From assembly GCA_037953625.1 (NCBI GenBank), contig CM075650.1, positions 4,094,501-4,158,500 of the forward strand: 64,000 bases of DNA. The letters run 5' to 3'. Position numbers and translations under genes: made by a program. Within the stretch, counting starts at the first letter, position 1; every line of letters starts with the position of its first letter. Below the pieces are notes generated by a model. It saw only the letters and a list, made by a program, of their open reading frames with translations, ran no database searches and had not been told where the DNA came from. Below are positions 48,601 through 59,360 of the stretch, piece by piece. Source of the stretch: Crotalaria pallida (Eukaryota > Streptophyta > Magnoliopsida > Fabales > Fabaceae).

Positions 48601-49018
48601 TACTAGGAAATTACAATTTTAGATTTTTTTTCCTGCAATATTAATTCGTTTTAATTGTTATGGTGGGTGGTGGTCAATATTATGGGGTGGGTAATGATTT
48701 TTGGTTTGGCTTTTAGATTGTAATAGAAATAGCAGAAATATTGCAACTGTGATTGTGTTTGATAACCCTTGATGTACCTCAAGTACTCATCTTTTTTAAT
48801 AAAAGTTTCTTCCACATGATAAAAAAAAAGGTTTAATTCATCTGCTGTTCAATTTTGTATTAACAATTTCTCAAGTTGCACCTTAATAAGTATATGTTGA
48901 AAAATATTACTTACCTTTTCAGATATTATGCAATGTATGATCACATTATATATGATTTTAATTATGAAAATTAAATTAACCAACTCCTTTTATTTCATAA
49001 CTAAACCCAAAAAAAAAT

Positions 49019-49047
49019 CCCGTGCAATGCACGGGAAAAATTACTAG
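49019..49047 (+). repeat. Helitron 3' hairpin and CTAG end
   Basis: A 7-bp stem (CCCGTGC/GCACGGG) with AAT loop, eight bases, then CTAG and a host T. This is the replication-termination structure of plant Helitrons. Confidence 0.85.
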
Positions 49048-50065
49048 TATATAAAATTATTAAACTTCTAATTTGTTTCAGCTTTATAGATCAAGCATTT
49101 CTAATCCTGGCCTCATCAGATCATAGGACAAAACTATTATGAATAATATATTCTTTCATGAACTTGATCATCATGCAGTAACCATTTCTGGAATCTTTAA
49201 ACACCTTGATAAAATGGATGACTAAAAAAATAGTCTCTTATCCTTATGGCGAGGAAATATAAGTGAAGTTCATTACGGACATCTTTCAACTTATGACTAG
49301 TCAGTTTCCAACTTTATATTGTTAATCACCCTTGTGTGGAAGTTTTGAGCCTTTAAAAGTTGCAGCTGTTCATCAAGTTTGAGTGTTGAGTGCACCTTTA
49401 ATTTAGAGAATTAGAGTTGCTGTTATAATTTCATGTGACATAAATACATAGTGAATTTTGGCTCTTAAGTGACTGATTCTGTTCATTTCATATTTATCTT
49501 TTGCTTGTTTGAATGACGAAATTATTCTGATTCTTTTTTAGTTTTCTGTTTGGGTTGAGCATTTGCTGCAATTGATGTGCATAATGCACGACGCCCAAGT
49601 GCTTACTTTTGGTCACATTAAGTAATTAACTATGACTAGCTTATAAGCAACGTAGTAATCTTCTTCCCAAAACACATTAATATGTATAGCTTTTACATTA
49701 ACGTGATTTTTAAAAGTGGTTTCGAACACCCGCTTAATACACATGCCGTGAATTGAATAGAATTGGAGTGAATATGCTCTTGAATTTAGGTCAATCTTGG
49801 AAAAAAATAAAATAAAATCATACATGTTACAAAAGAGAAACAGGATGCTAAGATTCATTCATTCATATATTCACCATCGAGTGAATGAAGAAAACCGAAT
49901 ACAACTACATCAATAAATCAAACTCGTATAAAGAGAAAAATACAACAAAGGAAATATAGAGTTAACTACATCGTTTAATTTGTTATACTAAGGAGAACAT
50001 AGCAAAACAATGAATTGAATGAAAGGAAAAAAAAAATTGTGTAGCAAACAGGGATATAAAATATA
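49048..50065. other. Intergenic, no gene recognised
   Basis: AT-rich sequence right of the Helitron. Short open frames have no family signature. Confidence 0.4.
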
Positions 50066-50428
50066 GGCTTAATTATGTCATAAGTCCCTGAAGTTTAGAG
50101 TATTTTTGTCACGTGGGGCCCCATGGGCGAAGATCTTATTTTTCCCTCTAAATTAAAAACCTAAAAAACTTAATATTTTTATATTTTTAGTTTTTAGTTA
50201 AATAAAAAAAAAGATTGAAGAAAGAGATGTTTTCGCCCATGTGACATCACGCGGCACCACGTGACCAACCTCAGGATTCCGATGTTACATGTCAGCAAAA
50301 TTGGTCAGAATTGATAATAGGGTATATGACAAACCCAGAAGTAACTTCGAGGAGTAAGACATCGAAAAAAAATAAAGATATCTGACAAAAGTACCTAAAC
50401 TTGAGGGACTTATGATATCATTAAGCCT
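50066..50428. mobile_element. Inverted-repeat MITE
   Basis: Ends TAGGCTTAATTATGTCATAA and ATGATATCATTAAGCCTA are inverted, with arms continuing through TAAGTCCCTGAAGTTT and its complement AACTTGAGGGACTTA. About 363 bp and non-coding; related to the interrupted element at 33105-33805. Confidence 0.75.
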
Positions 50429-50666
50429 AAAATATAATTCTACACCCCAATGAAAATTGTATGACATTGATTTGGCTTCCATCCATTATAACTCAGGGTA
50501 ATGCTACCACCATCCTTTTATAACACTTTTTTTTTTTTTAACATACTCTTTATTGTTGGATGAACTTTAGACAGATCATAATATTTGACGAGTGATGTAT
50601 GAAATGGACTCGAAGAGTGTATTAAAAAAATGTTAAAAGGGTATTTTGATAAAATTATTTTTATCA

Positions 50667-51077
50667 TTAACCCGTGTAAAAGTGGACCCTAATGGCGATC
50701 AAGAATACACAAACAAGACCAAAGTAGAGGAGAGAATGAACCATGATGGCTGCAGCACTGGTTTGAAAGTTACCAAACTCCACAAACCTTGATCGGCCAG
50801 GCACCTGAACAATAATGTTTAATGTACATTAATTATGGAGTGGAATGATAAATGGTAAAGTTCTTTAAAAAAATTATATTTTTCATTCATATATTTAAAA
50901 AATAAAAAATAATTGAAAAATAGAAATGAATATGTCCAATATATTAAATATAATAATGTTTAAAATTTGTTTGATATATCTGATCATATAATAAAACTAT
51001 ACCTGGAATAGGAGCCCCGGTGTTAATAACACGAACAGCACCACAGAAACAACCACTGGGCCCCAATTTAATGACAT
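50667..51077 (-). CDS. DUF3339 family small membrane protein (copy 1)
   Basis: Two exons, 51077-51003 and 50804-50667, give a complete 70-residue protein. Exon 1 encodes MSLNWGPVVVSVVLFVLLTP and GLLFQ; exon 2 starts VPGRSRFVEFGNFQTSAAAI and ends with a second helix LLYFGLVCVFLIAIRVHFY. W-G-P, a first helix, LLTPGLL, PG+-RFVEFGNFQTS and a second helix are the hallmarks of plant DUF3339 proteins, which usually have about 68-72 residues. Splice sites are CAG/GTATAG and TTCAG/GTGCCT, with a 198-bp intron. The function is unknown; two predicted helices suggest an integral membrane protein. It is paralogous to the gene at 56675-57485 on the same strand, with a MULE-like element between them. Confidence 0.9.
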
Positions 51078-51153
51078 TTTTTTTGTTCCTTCTAACTGTG
51101 AGAGTGTGAGATCTTTGTGTGTGTGTTTGTGGATAAGTGGAACAGAGAATGCA

Positions 51154-51162
51154 CTATTTGTA
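51154..51162 (-). promoter_or_regulatory. TATA-like element of DUF3339 copy 1
   Basis: Minus-strand TACAAATAG within ACTACAAATAGTGCAT, about 80 bases upstream of the ATG. The same CTACAAATAGTGCA phrase sits about 95-105 bases upstream of the paralogue's ATG (57580-57588), so it has been conserved since the duplication. Confidence 0.5.
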
Positions 51163-51299
51163 GTTGTGGGTGCATGGAGGCTTTCTTGGCACTGAGATTG
51201 GACTTGAATTTGGATTAAGAATAACTTGCATAAGATGCTAATTGTCACTATGAGCTTCAGGCCTTCATCACCTCTTATCTTCCTGATTATTTGATGTGA

Positions 51300-52007
51300 C
51301 GTTGAAGTAAGGAATTATTGCCACTTCAGTTTAGGAACTTGGGACTTGAGATTCACTTCATAACGTCTTCTCCAAGCTAAGGAATTCTAGTCATCAGTCA
51401 CCACCTAGTATATGTGCTCAAAATTGTAAGACTATGGAGGGAATAAAAATGAACCCTAGAATTAATATAAACGTTTGGAGAATATTGTTTCAACACATTA
51501 ATGAAAGAAAAATATGCAAACTTATAATATAATCTTCAATTTTGTTGATGTTGCCTATATATAAAGAGAAATCCATTTCAAAGCATAAATATCACCAAAT
51601 TGAGCTTTTCTCTATCAACAAATTAGTTTTTATATATATATATATATATATTATAAGGATTAATCCTTGATATTAGGTTTAAAAAACCTTATCATCATTT
51701 ACTTATTATGTCGAGTCTTGTTAGAGAATAATCTTTAATTTTTATACATACAAATTGGCTATATAATATAGGGTGAAGTTATTAACACTTCAATTTTCTT
51801 AATCATGTTTTTTTTAAAAAAAAAAAATTAAACCATGGTTTATTAAATATATAAAACAATACCTGAATACAATATTAAATATAATTTTAAATATACTATG
51901 GTTTATTTATTTATTTTTTAAATTATGATTAGTTAATGAGAGATGATGATAATCAAATTAGAGCATAAAAAGCATTCGTTATCTAGTAGGGCCTAATATT
52001 TTTTTAA
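51300..52007. other. Intergenic between DUF3339 copy 1 and the MULE-like element
   Basis: AT-rich sequence with a (TA)n run at 51630-51651. Nothing else recognised. Confidence 0.4.
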
Positions 52008-53514
52008 GGGTGGGGCTTTTGTCATCCCGGCTCACTTGTAGCTAGAGATATCACACTTATTCTATTATTTTCAATTTTACACTTATTATTATTTCTTTTA
52101 CATAGCATCAGGGTCGTGAGGTATATCTCACTACTAAAAAAATTCCGATCGTGAAATATATACCTCGCAACCAAAACAAAATTCTCCAAAACATATCTTT
52201 GTTATTAGCATATATAAGCCGTTGAACATCCTTTTTTGTTAATTTTTTTTTTTTACTTCTTGCTTCTCTTTTATCTCCCCTTCATGCAAGAAACATCTCA
52301 TCATTTAAGCCAAAACCTAGTTTTAGTACTCAATGGATGACTTGCTTTATGTTTATACCTAGTTTTATGTTACCCTTTACATATTCAATTGATTAAAGGT
52401 TTCGGCTTAAATACACCGGAAACATGAACCAGTGTTCTTATGCACCATATGCTTTTGATAAAAATAAATTTTTTAAGTTTTAGATTTCCATCGTCCTTAC
52501 CCTCCTCTCCTCAACCTCACTCAAAAAATCATTTTCCTTTCACTAAAACCATTTTGGCCATCATGCTTTCCGGTGATCACCACATACAGTTGTCATCCAA
52601 CCTCTGACACCACCATCTAATCACGGTAATATCACTTCCATACCTCCAAGTGATGTTAGATTACAGATTTAGGCAACCCCAACCTCTACCCATCCACCTT
52701 CGACCCTCTTTTCCGCCATGGACCACCAAGGCACCCCACCCATCAACATTGACGTCGATACTTGCCACGCTCCAACCATTACCGACACAAATTCATCCTT
52801 ATCTCAAGTTAACACCCCCGATATGTATCCACCCATACTCCTCTACACCACACCCGTTATCACCATCCACATAATCTCAAATCACAATAGCACATGCAAA
52901 CCAATCTGTTTGTGGGGAAAAATGTTAAGGATGTATGAAACGTAACGTGCTTGTGTAGAGAGTGGGTAACGACAAATTATGTAGTAATCTTGTTGAATTT
53001 TTGCGTCTCTTTTGGGTTTTTTTGTGATTGCAAAAGTAAAAGTAAATTGCATAAACAAAGAGGAGAAATCGTAAAACGTAAGTGTAAAGTGCAAATAAAA
53101 CTACATACATTCATTTTTGGGTTTTTTATGATTGGGAAAGTAAAGACTAATCGCAGGGAAATGATAAACAAGAGTATGAAGAGGAAAGTAATTACTAGAA
53201 ATGCGAAATTGTAAAGGCAAGGGACTTAAAAGGATCTGAACACAACGAGGAAATGTAAAGATTTCATTGAAAATAAACGGGAATGAAAGTGGAGTTATTA
53301 CAATGGTGTTTCTTTTTGTCAATTTGCTCGGTGAGATGTGCAGGATGATTACCAAAGTGTCAACCCCGATTACAATTTTTACGTACATATTTATAGGCAA
53401 ATGAAATAACTACCTTAATGCTACCTATTTGGCACGTTTCCAATAACTGTCTCTGGCATGTCTTAAATAACTATCTCATTTAACATGTTCCTTACTTTAT
53501 TGAGATAATCGCTA

Positions 53515-54560
53515 TACTGAGTGCATGGCCTCTTCGACTGGTTCTTTCGCTCCTTCAACAAGTCTCTTCTGATGGATGAAGGTCAATTCACCAAGTCTTC
53601 GTGACATCCCTTCAACATTTGATGTCTTCGTTAGATTCTATTTGTTTGCGCCTTCCCTTAGCAAAAATTATCCAAGTCTTCAGATGTCTTTCGACATCAT
53701 GCTTCTTCGATACTATGCGTGTCGGCCCCTCCTTGCAGTTCCAAAGATTTACGCTCATCCATTGGCTACAACTCTGCATGTACTTTGTTTTGTCGATCAA
53801 GCTGATCAGAGGATCATTCACCCATGGTATTGAAGGAACTTAGCGTCGGGGTCTTTTACTTTTCCCTCTTTAAATAATGGTGAAAATTTCCAAAGCTTTA
53901 GCCAATTATTGGCTTTAACTTTGGATCATGAGGACTACTCAACCAGATCCCCAAGGCTTATGTATCAAGCCATAGATCCTCCTTAGATATGATTGCCCCT
54001 TTATGCTTGAAACAAACCAAAGAGACTGGCGTAATCTCTCATGTTTAATCTTTCACCATTTGATGGGAAAGTTTGGATCCTTGGGCAAAGATTTTACCTT
54101 CTTTTCCTTTTATCCAAGATCCCATTAATCTCTCATGTTTAATCTTTTGAAGGCATTTCTTTGGGTTTGTAATGAACACCTTCTCCTCTTTCCAGAAATC
54201 ATGCCAATACTAAAACTTCAACATTTTTTCTTTAGAGATAACCTTTTGTCTGATTTTCTCCTTTGTTCAGGAATGACACTATTTAAGGACTCATCAACGA
54301 GCATTCCCTGTTGTTGATTTGATTGCTATCAATTGTGCCCCTAGTGAAACATCTCTGGCATTTACTGCAACTTTGACATTTGAATTACTTGTTTTTGACA
54401 TAACACCCCTTTCGACACCAGCCTTCGTATTCGACAGCTCTTATTTTCGACACATGTACACGTCCTTTGAAATCACTTTTACACAAGTTTTGCATAAGTA
54501 CATTTCCTTCGTCATCACCTATGTTTTCGAAACTCTATTACTTTGTCGAAATCATCATGC
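53515..54560. other. TTCGAC-rich block inside the MULE-like element
   Basis: TTCGAC, TTCGTC, CTTCGA and similar hexamers recur more than ten times with irregular spacing, clearly above the surrounding sequence. Open frames across it carry no family signature. It may be a piece of an LTR or another repeat; the class is unknown. Confidence 0.35.
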
Positions 54561-55174
54561 AGTCAACACAATCAAAATCCAAATCATATCTGACAAGCTG
54601 CAGGGCAATGATCCAGAGAGGTGGGGGATTTGGTAGTGTTAAGAGAGATGACGGTTTCCATTGGTGGTGATTGGGGAGAAGTTGATGTGGGACGTTGTGG
54701 CTGAGGTGTGGTGAAGGCAGGCCCAGTCTTTGAAAGCTTGATGGATGTTTTGGTGGTGGTTGTTGTGCTGGCGGTGGCCGAAGAGATGTCAGTGACAGGA
54801 GGAGGGGCGATGATTTGAAAGCGAGGGGCTTAAGGATAAGGGCAAAGTTGGTGAGAAGAGAGGCGAGGGAGGCGAAGAGGAGGGAATGGCAGCGATTGAT
54901 AGAATGAAGAGGAGGGTGGTGTGGGGTTGTGTGTAAGGAGGGAGTGGCGATAGACGATGAGAGAAGAAGAGAAACCGAGAGAAAGAGAGAGAACAATGAA
55001 AGTGAGAATTGAGATTTAAAGGGGTATAATAGTTTTTTCACAAATAAATAAATGAAAAATAGAATTTGGACTCTGAGATGGTGCTTGATAACATTAACTT
55101 GTGTTATGGTGCATTAAAGCATGAACCTTGATTAAATAAGTCTTTGCTGTTTGTTACATAATAAACTTAAGGGT

Positions 55175-55338
55175 CTTGTTAATAAGTGATCTAAAAGTAC
55201 TTGTGAAGGATACCAACAATAGAAAAACAATTATAAGTGTGCATTTTTCCATGTCTTGGGAATACAAAAAATCACATTTTTCCATGAGTTTTTACTATGT
55301 TTAGTTTTTTAACAAGTGCATCAATGACACTTGTTAGC
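55175..55338. mobile_element. Small MITE with GACACTTGTTAGC terminus (second copy)
   Basis: Diverged copy of 34904-35048. The right end GACACTTGTTAGC is intact, the left end (TTGTTAATAAGTGATCTAAA) is decayed, and the shared interior GTGTGCATTTTTCCATGTCT is present. It is nested within the MULE-like element, immediately before the TPX2-like fragment. Confidence 0.6.
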
Positions 55339-55359
55339 ATTTGCCTAAACTTAATATAG

Positions 55360-55521
55360 GAAGAGGAAGAAGCAGCCTTGAAGCAGCTGAGAAATAAATT
55401 GGTAATTAAAGCAAAACCAGTACCAAGCTTCTACTACGAGGCCCCTCCCCCTAAGGTTGAACTCAAGAAGATACCCTTTCCTCTCTTCTTTTCCACTCAT
55501 CTTTTCCAAATCTCACAATGA
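55360..55521 (+). pseudogene. Captured TPX2/WVD2-like (WDL) fragment
   Basis: The frame reads EEEEAALKQLRNKLVIKAKP, then VPSFYYEAPPPKVELKKIP. This matches the core of the TPX2 domain of plant WVD2/WDL microtubule-binding proteins (…LRKSL.FKA.P.PSFY.E..PPK.ELKKIP). After KKIP the frame runs into unrelated FPLFFSTHLFQISQ and stops at 55521, so only about 38 residues are homologous. It lies just inside the right inverted terminus of the MULE-like element. Confidence 0.75.
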
Positions 55522-55752
55522 ATATGAAACGGTAATCGAGGATTCCATAATTTGCATGAATAGATATGTTTTGGAGATTTTTGTTTTGGATCGGAACTGT
55601 TTTTTGTAGTGAGATATATTGCACGACTAGAATTTTTCGATAATGAGGTATATCCCATGATCTTGACGTTAAATAAAAATAAAAAGATAAAATTGTAAAT
55701 AATAAAATAAATGGAGTGTCCCTGATTACAAATAGGATGACAAAAACCCCCC

Positions 55753-56674
55753 TTCTTTTTTATGTTTAGAAGATGCAAATCCAAACATATCATACATAGT
55801 AGTGTTGGGATAAACGTGATTTTGAGCCTCCACTACACAACCAAACATGCTAGTATACATACATTGTCAATGACTCTGGTGAATCAGAGATTTCAGATCT
55901 GTCTGTTGTTCAAATAATGTAGCTACTAAGAAGGGATTGCAGCATGTGCTATCCGTTGGAGAAATTGCAATGTCGATTTATGATCATGATTGAGCATGAC
56001 ACTAATTATGATGTGGATTTGTTAATAATTGAAGAAGCCAAACACTTACTAGTTACTACTACTCTGCTAGATTACTTACTTTCAGCCATAAATCTAAACT
56101 CTAATAAGGTCTTTAAGGAAACAGACCAAAGTAGTCAAACATTACACCAAATTAAATCACGCCGTGAACTGAATTGAATATGTTACATGAATTGAAGTTG
56201 AATTTCAAGTCAACAGCCATTTCTGATTCCTTGATATCTAGTGTAATCCTAAATGTAACATAATCTACACGAATTGAAGAATGCATTTGATATAGAAATT
56301 AAAGGTTTGATATCAACTTCAGAACACACAGATATCTCATAATGTTATAAAAAAAGTGAATCTGGGAGCTAATTAATTAAGAAGATTCATTCATATATTA
56401 GCTCTTGAATGACCAAATACAGGCACATCAATCAATGGACCAAAGTTATGAAGAGAAAAATACAACAAAGAAAATGTAAACTTTTTTTTTTGAAAGGGAA
56501 AATGTAAACTTAGCAACATACTAACAGTAACATAGCAAAACAATGAATTCAATGGGGAAAAAAATTGTGTAGCAACATGGACATATATAAATTAATTCTA
56601 GACCCAAATGAAATCAACACAAAGAGTTAAAGAAAAATGTTGAAAGAGTACGTCGATAGCATTTCTATTCATCA
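55753..56674. other. Intergenic, no gene recognised
   Basis: AT-rich sequence between the MULE-like element and DUF3339 copy 2. The open frame at 55944-56177 has no recognisable domain. 56440-56620 resembles the corresponding region downstream of copy 1 (about 49925-50050: AAATACAACAAAG, ACATAGCAAAACAATGAATT, TTGTGTAGCAA), so the duplication includes 3' flanking DNA. Confidence 0.5.
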
Positions 56675-57485
56675 TTAACCCGTGTAAAAGTGGAATCTAA
56701 TGGCGATCATGAATACACAAACGAGACCAAAGTAAAGGAGGGAATGGATGAGTATAGCAGCGGCACTAGTCTGAAAGTTACCAAATTCTACACACCTTGA
56801 TCGGCCAGGTACCTGAAAAAATAATGGTTGATCTATATCAATTATGAGATACTCTTTCCCTCCCTAAATACTACTTATAAGATTTTTTTAAATTTTACTA
56901 TTTTAATGACAATTAATTACTTTTTGGTCCTATTTCTAAAATCCTATTCAAATTTCCAATAACATTTAATTATTTCTTTCCAAAAATATTTTTATTAATC
57001 AACATTTTCTAGAATTTCAATAATAATTATATGGATTGTTTTGAAAAAGCATATTAAATATTTACAATTCCAATGTCGCTGACAACATTAACCCATTTTT
57101 TTGGTGGACGTAATTTTTCGCAACAAAAAGTAATACATATAAGGCCGGAGGGAGTACTTCTTTACATAAATAATATCCTTATTTATTCTATACTTTTTAG
57201 ATTCTCTTTAGAGTAATTTTATAAAAACGTATCAAATGTGAACATTTGCAATATTATTAAGCATGAAATAAAATGGAATACTATATAACATGTATTCAAA
57301 TTTTTTGTTATACTTTTAATAATTCATATGTATAAAATATAATTATATGCAATATTAAATATAATATTTAAAATTTGATGTTGATATTATAATAATAAAA
57401 CCGTATGTACCTGAAATAGGAGGCCGGGAGTTAATAAAACGAACAGCACCACAGAAACAACCACTGGGCCCCAGTCTGATGACAT
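56675..57485 (-). CDS. DUF3339 family small membrane protein (copy 2)
   Basis: Exons 57485-57411 and 56812-56675 give a complete 70-residue protein: MSSDWGPVVVSVVLFVLLTP and GLLFQ, then VPGRSRCVEFGNFQTSAAAI and LLYFGLVCVFMIAIRFHFYTG. It differs from copy 1 at only a few positions, for example RFVEF to RCVEF, MVHSLL to LIHSLL and IRVHF to IRFHF. The 598-bp intron is about 400 bp longer than in copy 1, largely because of a Stowaway MITE (56852-57154). Upstream sequence, including the TATA-like element, is also similar to copy 1, so this is a segmental tandem duplicate. Function unknown, as for copy 1. Confidence 0.9.
56852..57154. mobile_element. Stowaway-like MITE in the DUF3339 copy 2 intron
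   Basis: Left end CTCTTTCCCTCCCTAAATAC and right end CATATAAGGCCGGAGGGAG, flanked by TA on each side (56850-56851, 57155-57156). About 303 bp. It is absent from the copy 1 intron, so it inserted after the duplication. Confidence 0.65.
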
Positions 57486-57579
57486 TTTTTCCTTCTAACT
57501 TAAGGTTGTGATAATGTGCAATTTGTTAAACAAAGGTGTGTGCATGTGTGTTGTTAAATGGAACATTGAATGGCATGCA

Positions 57580-57588
57580 CTATTTGTA
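57580..57588 (-). promoter_or_regulatory. TATA-like element of DUF3339 copy 2
   Basis: Minus-strand TACAAATAG in CCTACAAATAGTGCATGCC, about 100 bases upstream of the ATG at 57485. It matches the element of copy 1. Confidence 0.5.
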
Positions 57589-57619
57589 GGTGCGGGTGGA
57601 AGCTTTAAAAGATGGTTAA

Positions 57620-58665
57620 GCTAATTCACCGTCACTTGTTCACGTGGTGCTTGTCATTGAGGTTGGACTTGGATTTGGATTAAGAATAACTTGCTTCATA
57701 TGCTAATTGTTACTATGTGCTTCGTTCAGCTTATAGTTCTGATTATGTGATGTGAAGTTGAAGCAAGGAATTGTGGCCATTTGTGTATGTTTTTATGCAC
57801 TGGAACTTGGAATTCAGTTCATGACTTTTTCTCAAAGGAACTCCACTCAACTAGGATATGCTAGCTCCAAATTACTCTCTACACGACAAGAATAGGGAGG
57901 GAATAAAAATGAAGCTAGAATTAATATAAACTTTGGGATGTTTCAACCATATTAATAATAATAAAAAAAAACAATAATCTATGTGGAGTTATTGAATTAT
58001 AAGCAACTTACGTAATAAGTTTTTTTTTCTTCTTTTTAATAGTATATGCTGAAGATCCTTTACTATATTAGTAAAATTAATATCATAGCCAACCGGAAAG
58101 ATTCGGTGTGTCCTTTTTCAATTCACACCGTGATCAAATGAGCTTCCAAATTTCCATACTCATTGTAATGACCCTATGCACAGAAGGAGTGTAAGAACAT
58201 CTCCAATCTGGTGTCTTAACATCCCGTTTTTGCCGAGAATGGCACAAAAACATGATTTGGGTATTGAAGAAAACTTACTTGACGTAATTTGGCATAATCC
58301 GTCCTTGACCGTCCTTGGCTAAGGGACCTTCATGGAAGGATTTGGGGACTCACAACACTATGAAAAGAATAAAAAAATGAAATAAACTATAAAAAATATC
58401 TCCTAAAAAATACATAAGTGACTTATAAAAAAATCTGAAAATTAATTTAAAAATAAGACCGTAAGAAATAGTTAAAAAGTATTTTAATATTTAATTATAT
58501 TTTTAATTTATTATTTACTTTTTTTTTTAATTTTAATGTCTAAAAATTAAAAAAGAAAAAAAAAGTATAGATAATAGAAGCCGTTTGCCTATGCAACAGC
58601 TTCTCAAAGCGCTAAATTGAAGTCGTTAGCCTCCCTTGTGACTTCTCAACTGGTAAATTAATTTT
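57620..58665. other. Intergenic, no gene recognised
   Basis: The first part is upstream sequence shared with DUF3339 copy 1 (GATTAAGAATAACTTGC). The remainder is AT-rich with no coding region supported. Confidence 0.4.
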
Positions 58666-58688
58666 GCCACTTTTTTAAATTTATATTT

Positions 58689-59337
58689 TTTGTTTTTTTT
58701 TTTTGGAAAATATGCAGTTCATTCGATGAAATAATATAGTACAAGCAAAACTAACGTTAGTTTCTACACAAACATCATTAAGAAAAACAAAGTAATCTGC
58801 ACCAACAGCATCTTCCTTCTGGACATGTGTCATCAATCTCTTCCAAAATCGGTCTCTAACATGAGATTCAACAGCCTTTATCTTCAAGATAACAATCTCG
58901 TCAATGCTGGAAGTAAGCACATTTCGGCGACAAGGAATCACAAATTTGTAGAGATGAAACCGCTAGACAAAAGTTAAGTCAGAAGTCTGCAGGTGAAGAG
59001 CTGTTGTCTCTGATATCATTCTTCCAATTATTTTAAAAAAAAGAGGATGGTCATCAAATCTGGAAGTTAACACAAAGTACGGACCTCCCAAAAATAAAAA
59101 CACTACCCAAAATAACTGAAGAATAACACTTATTTATATAACAAAACTTGCACAAAGGCAAGAGTGAAAGCCACAAAAACTGAGGTTGAAAACCACACAT
59201 CCTCCAGATGAAGGAGATGGACTAATCTCCCTCATCTTCTACCGCTATCTCTATTTGATAAAGTAAGAAAAGCAAAAGAAAGCAAATAGAAGAGGGGAAG
59301 ATTGAGAAATCTAAAAAGAAGGCAGAGCCTCTCTCTA
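58689..59337 (-). mobile_element. Retroposed sequence with poly(A) and 23-bp target duplication
   Basis: The insert begins on the plus strand with a T-run (58689-58704), so its minus strand ends in poly(A), and it is 649 bp long. It is flanked by GCCAC/T-TTTTTTAAATTTATATTT at 58666-58688 and 59338-59360, a 23-bp direct repeat with one mismatch, as made by LINE machinery. A minus-strand frame (58941-58681) contains VESHVRDRFWKRLMTHVQKE and DAVGADYFVFLNDVCVE; its family was not recognised. It could be a processed pseudogene or a 5'-truncated, non-autonomous retroposon. Confidence 0.75.
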
Positions 59338-59360
59338 GCCATTTTTTTAAATTTATATTT

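Larger units (their letters stand above)
43842..49047 (+). mobile_element. Non-autonomous Helitron carrying J-domain exons
   Basis: The 5' end TCAATATATTATAAAATATG follows an A (43841). The 3' end shows the hairpin CCCGTGC-AAT-GCACGGG (49019-49035), eight bases, then CTAG (49044-49047) followed by T. This is the TC...hairpin...CTAG structure inserted between A and T, without target duplication, that defines Helitrons. The 5,206-bp interior lacks Rep/helicase motifs and carries a TC-rich leader (44110-44350), auxilin/JAC1-type exons (45293-45632), and other exon-like bits (46235-46310, 47570-47720) that I could not identify. It lies 70 bases after the degenerate Helitron in the same orientation. 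Confidence 0.85.
52008..55752. mobile_element. MULE-like element with long terminal inverted repeats
   Basis: The left terminus GGGGCTTTTGTCATCC and the right terminus GGATGACAAAAACCCC start inverted repeats of roughly 190 bp. Internal landmarks are mirrored, for example ATTCTCCAAAACATATCT (left) against AGATATGTTTTGGAGATTT (right), and GAGGTATATCTCACTAC. No transposase is visible in the 3.7-kb interior. The flanks are T-rich, so a 9-bp target duplication is only suggested (TTTTTTTAA versus TTCTTTTTT). Inside are a TPX2/WVD2-like fragment (55360-55473), a nested small MITE, a TTCGAC-rich block (53515-54560) and a low-complexity purine-rich block (54630-55010). Long termini plus a gene fragment fit a Pack-MULE. 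Confidence 0.7.

Noticed and set aside
54538..55041. 167-codon minus-strand frame with a hydrophobic start
   Set aside because: Composition is Leu/Ser/Pro repetitive, it lies within the MULE-like element, the opposite strand is GA-rich low-complexity, and no homologous family was recognised.
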